Notes under the pieces: generated by a model
The model's input: the letters and a program-made list of their open reading frames with translations, nothing else
Told to the model about the DNA's origin: nothing
The model's database searches: none
Program-made: the position numbers and the translations under genes
Origin: Dehalococcoidia bacterium
GTDB lineage: Bacteria > Chloroflexota > Dehalococcoidia > Dehalococcoidales > Fen-1064
Reading direction: 5' to 3'
NCBI GenBank assembly: GCA_003162335.1
Contig: PMMG01000139.1
Coordinates: 1-39,852, forward strand
Length of the DNA stretch: 39,852 nucleotides
Shown: positions 38,115 through 39,852 of the stretch, in pieces
How positions within the stretch are numbered: the stretch's first letter is position 1
How the letters are laid out: each line of letters begins with the position of its first letter

Positions 38115-39563
38115 TTAAGTTCCCTCCGTCTTTGCTGCCGCTTTATCAGTCAGGATTAATTGTCCCTTTTCGTCGATTTGAGCCGGGATGCCGGTATAGT
38201 ACCAGCCGTCTATCAAGACCTGGCCGGTTTTAACCGGGTCTTTGTAGTAACCGCTGAACATGGCGGTGCTTCTGACCAGCATTTCGCCGTTTTTCAGGAT
38301 TCTGATTTCGGAGTTCATGGTTGGGCGACCGGCTGTTTTAAAATCGTTCTCTTCCAGACTTTGACTGGCAATCAGTCCGGTTTCCGCGATGGCGAAGGTT
38401 TGCCGGATTTCCACACCGAGCGTGTGCATTAAAAGAAGTGTCTCCATGGCGGGCGCCGTGCCGCCGAAGGATACCGCAAACCTGGTGCGGCTCAGTCCGG
38501 TTTTGTCCTTGAGCGGGCTGCGTATCCAATCGACTGGTAAATCCCAGAGCCGTTGGAAAATGTTGGGCTTTCTGCTTCTTATTTTCAACGAGGCTACTTT
38601 ATTGCCGGTTGGGAGCAAAGTTTTATAAAAAAACCGTGCAATCGGGTTGCTGCCGCTTACTTGCGACTTGATCTCCGCGGCCAGGTTTTCCCATTGCCCG
38701 GCGCTACAGGCGACGAAGTCCGGGCCGGTTTCGCGGGTATCGGGGGCGGATGTTTCCGTGTTCTCCGGGTAGTTCAAAGTCGCGCCGGTGAGCAAATGCG
38801 GCATGGTCGCGAAAAGGCTGTTTTCTGCCGAAGCCGCCGGTAAACTCGCCATCAGGTGGTCTTCGGGTTGAACCGGGAAGCGCAATTGCAGACCTTCGGC
38901 AGAGCTAATGAGTGCCTTGTGAGTCATCACCGCGCCTTTGGGCTGCCCTTTGACATCGAGGGTATAAAAGATGAAGGCCGTGTCATCGCTACGCCCGCTA
39001 TTGATGTTCTGTTCGAAAACGCCGGCATTGGCTTTCCCATAGTCTTCTCCCAATTTGAGCAGAGCGTTGAAGCCGATCAACCGCGGGTCGTCATAGTCTT
39101 TCAAACCTTTCGGGTTGAGGTAGATGATCTTTTGAACGGCGGGTATTTCCGGTGTGCCGGTGAGGAACTTTTCGGCCTGTTTATAATCGGTGACGAAGGC
39201 GAATTTCGCGCCCGACTGCCGGACGATATATTGTGCTTGTTCCGCGGTGGATTCGGCCGGGATGCCAGCAGCGATGCCGCCTGCAGTCTGCGCTGCGAAT
39301 TCAGACCAGAGCCATTCCGGCTCGTTGTCCCCGAGCAGGCAAACGACATCGCCGTGCTGCAGACCCAGGCTGATGAATCCCAGCGAGAGCTGCCGGACAA
39401 TTTCGTAGTACTTGCGCCAGGAATATTTTTGCCAGATGCCGTACTTTTTCTTGCAGAGTGCGGTCTCGATGGCCCACCTGTCGTAGTTGCGACGGACGAG
39501 CTTCGGGATGGTGTCATAAACCCTGGCGGGTCTTTTGGGTTCGATGTTTTTTGGCGTTACCAT
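38115..39563 (-). CDS. AMP-binding (long-chain acyl-CoA synthetase)-like protein, degenerate and C-terminally truncated
   Basis: 482 aa; 'SLGLQHGDVVCLLGDNEPEWLWSEFAAQTAGGIAAGIPAESTAEQAQYIVRQSGAKFAFV' acyl-CoA synthetase N-terminus; core motifs altered. Confidence 0.85.
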   Translation of the reverse strand: MVTPKNIEPKRPARVYDTIPKLVRRNYDRWAIETALCKKKYGIWQKYSWRKYYEIVRQLSLGFISLGLQHGDVVCLLGDNEPEWLWSEFAAQTAGGIAAGIPAESTAEQAQYIVRQSGAKFAFVTDYKQAEKFLTGTPEIPAVQKIIYLNPKGLKDYDDPRLIGFNALLKLGEDYGKANAGVFEQNINSGRSDDTAFIFYTLDVKGQPKGAVMTHKALISSAEGLQLRFPVQPEDHLMASLPAASAENSLFATMPHLLTGATLNYPENTETSAPDTRETGPDFVACSAGQWENLAAEIKSQVSGSNPIARFFYKTLLPTGNKVASLKIRSRKPNIFQRLWDLPVDWIRSPLKDKTGLSRTRFAVSFGGTAPAMETLLLMHTLGVEIRQTFAIAETGLIASQSLEENDFKTAGRPTMNSEIRILKNGEMLVRSTAMFSGYYKDPVKTGQVLIDGWYYTGIPAQIDEKGQLILTDKAAAKTEGT

Positions 39564-39852
39564 GATTTACTATTATACACACTTTTGGGTGAAGAGCGAA
39601 CAGCGGTCAGTACGTTTTGACTTAAGGGAAGTATTTCGTCTGCGGCCTCAACTTTCAGCTCTCAGCTTTTTAATTTGCTTGCCGTGCATTCGGAGACAGG
39701 GAAACTTTTTTGTTAAAGTGCAGTGTGCTGTTGTATTCATTATGGTACCTCTCGGCCTACGGTCTATCGGCGATTCGTTTTTTTATTGGGGCAAAATTTC
39801 TGACCGGCGTGTTTGTTTTGGGTATGCGGAAGCACTCTCGTGTTTTCAGATG

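Noticed and set aside
38856-39620. 254-aa plus-strand ORF opposite the AMP-binding-like gene
   Set aside because: Antisense shadow of a GC-rich gene; no RBS or recognisable domain.

Overview
39.85 kb bacterial chromosomal window, densely coding and mostly minus-strand. Family-level resemblance suggests an anaerobic Chloroflexota/Dehalococcoidia-like organism, but this is inference and was not searched. Most genes are housekeeping or metabolic: BCAT, transaldolase, PycB/OadA-like carboxyltransferase, PdxS/PdxT, RsmG, ThiC behind a TPP riboswitch, a GGR-like flavoprotein, an R3H/AAA ATPase, a TPR protein, a B12/radical-SAM protein and an ABC-2 transporter. An anaerobic O2/NO defence group (rubrerythrin-like, Hrb, FprA) is also present. 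No CRISPR array, rRNA, tRNA or intact mobile element was recognised. Best leads: (1) at 33-39.6 kb, a Liv/Dpp-like transporter neighbourhood. Two adenylate-forming-enzyme homologues flank LivM, and both have lost the ATP P-loop, the ribose-binding Asp and the C-terminal lid. A nearby LivG-like ATPase has lost its signature motif and switch His, and a DppB-DppC fused permease has degenerate coupling loops. This looks like a pseudoenzyme-rich system. (2) A hicAB locus whose hicA is absent from the ORF track because its apparent start codon is ATA. It is preceded by a 28-bp near-perfect palindrome embedded in a sigma70-like promoter and is flanked by two look-alike hairpins. (3) A GreA-type factor fused to a tyrosine-recombinase-like SAM domain. 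(4) A truncated SufB/SufD C-terminal remnant behind a rubrerythrin-like gene.
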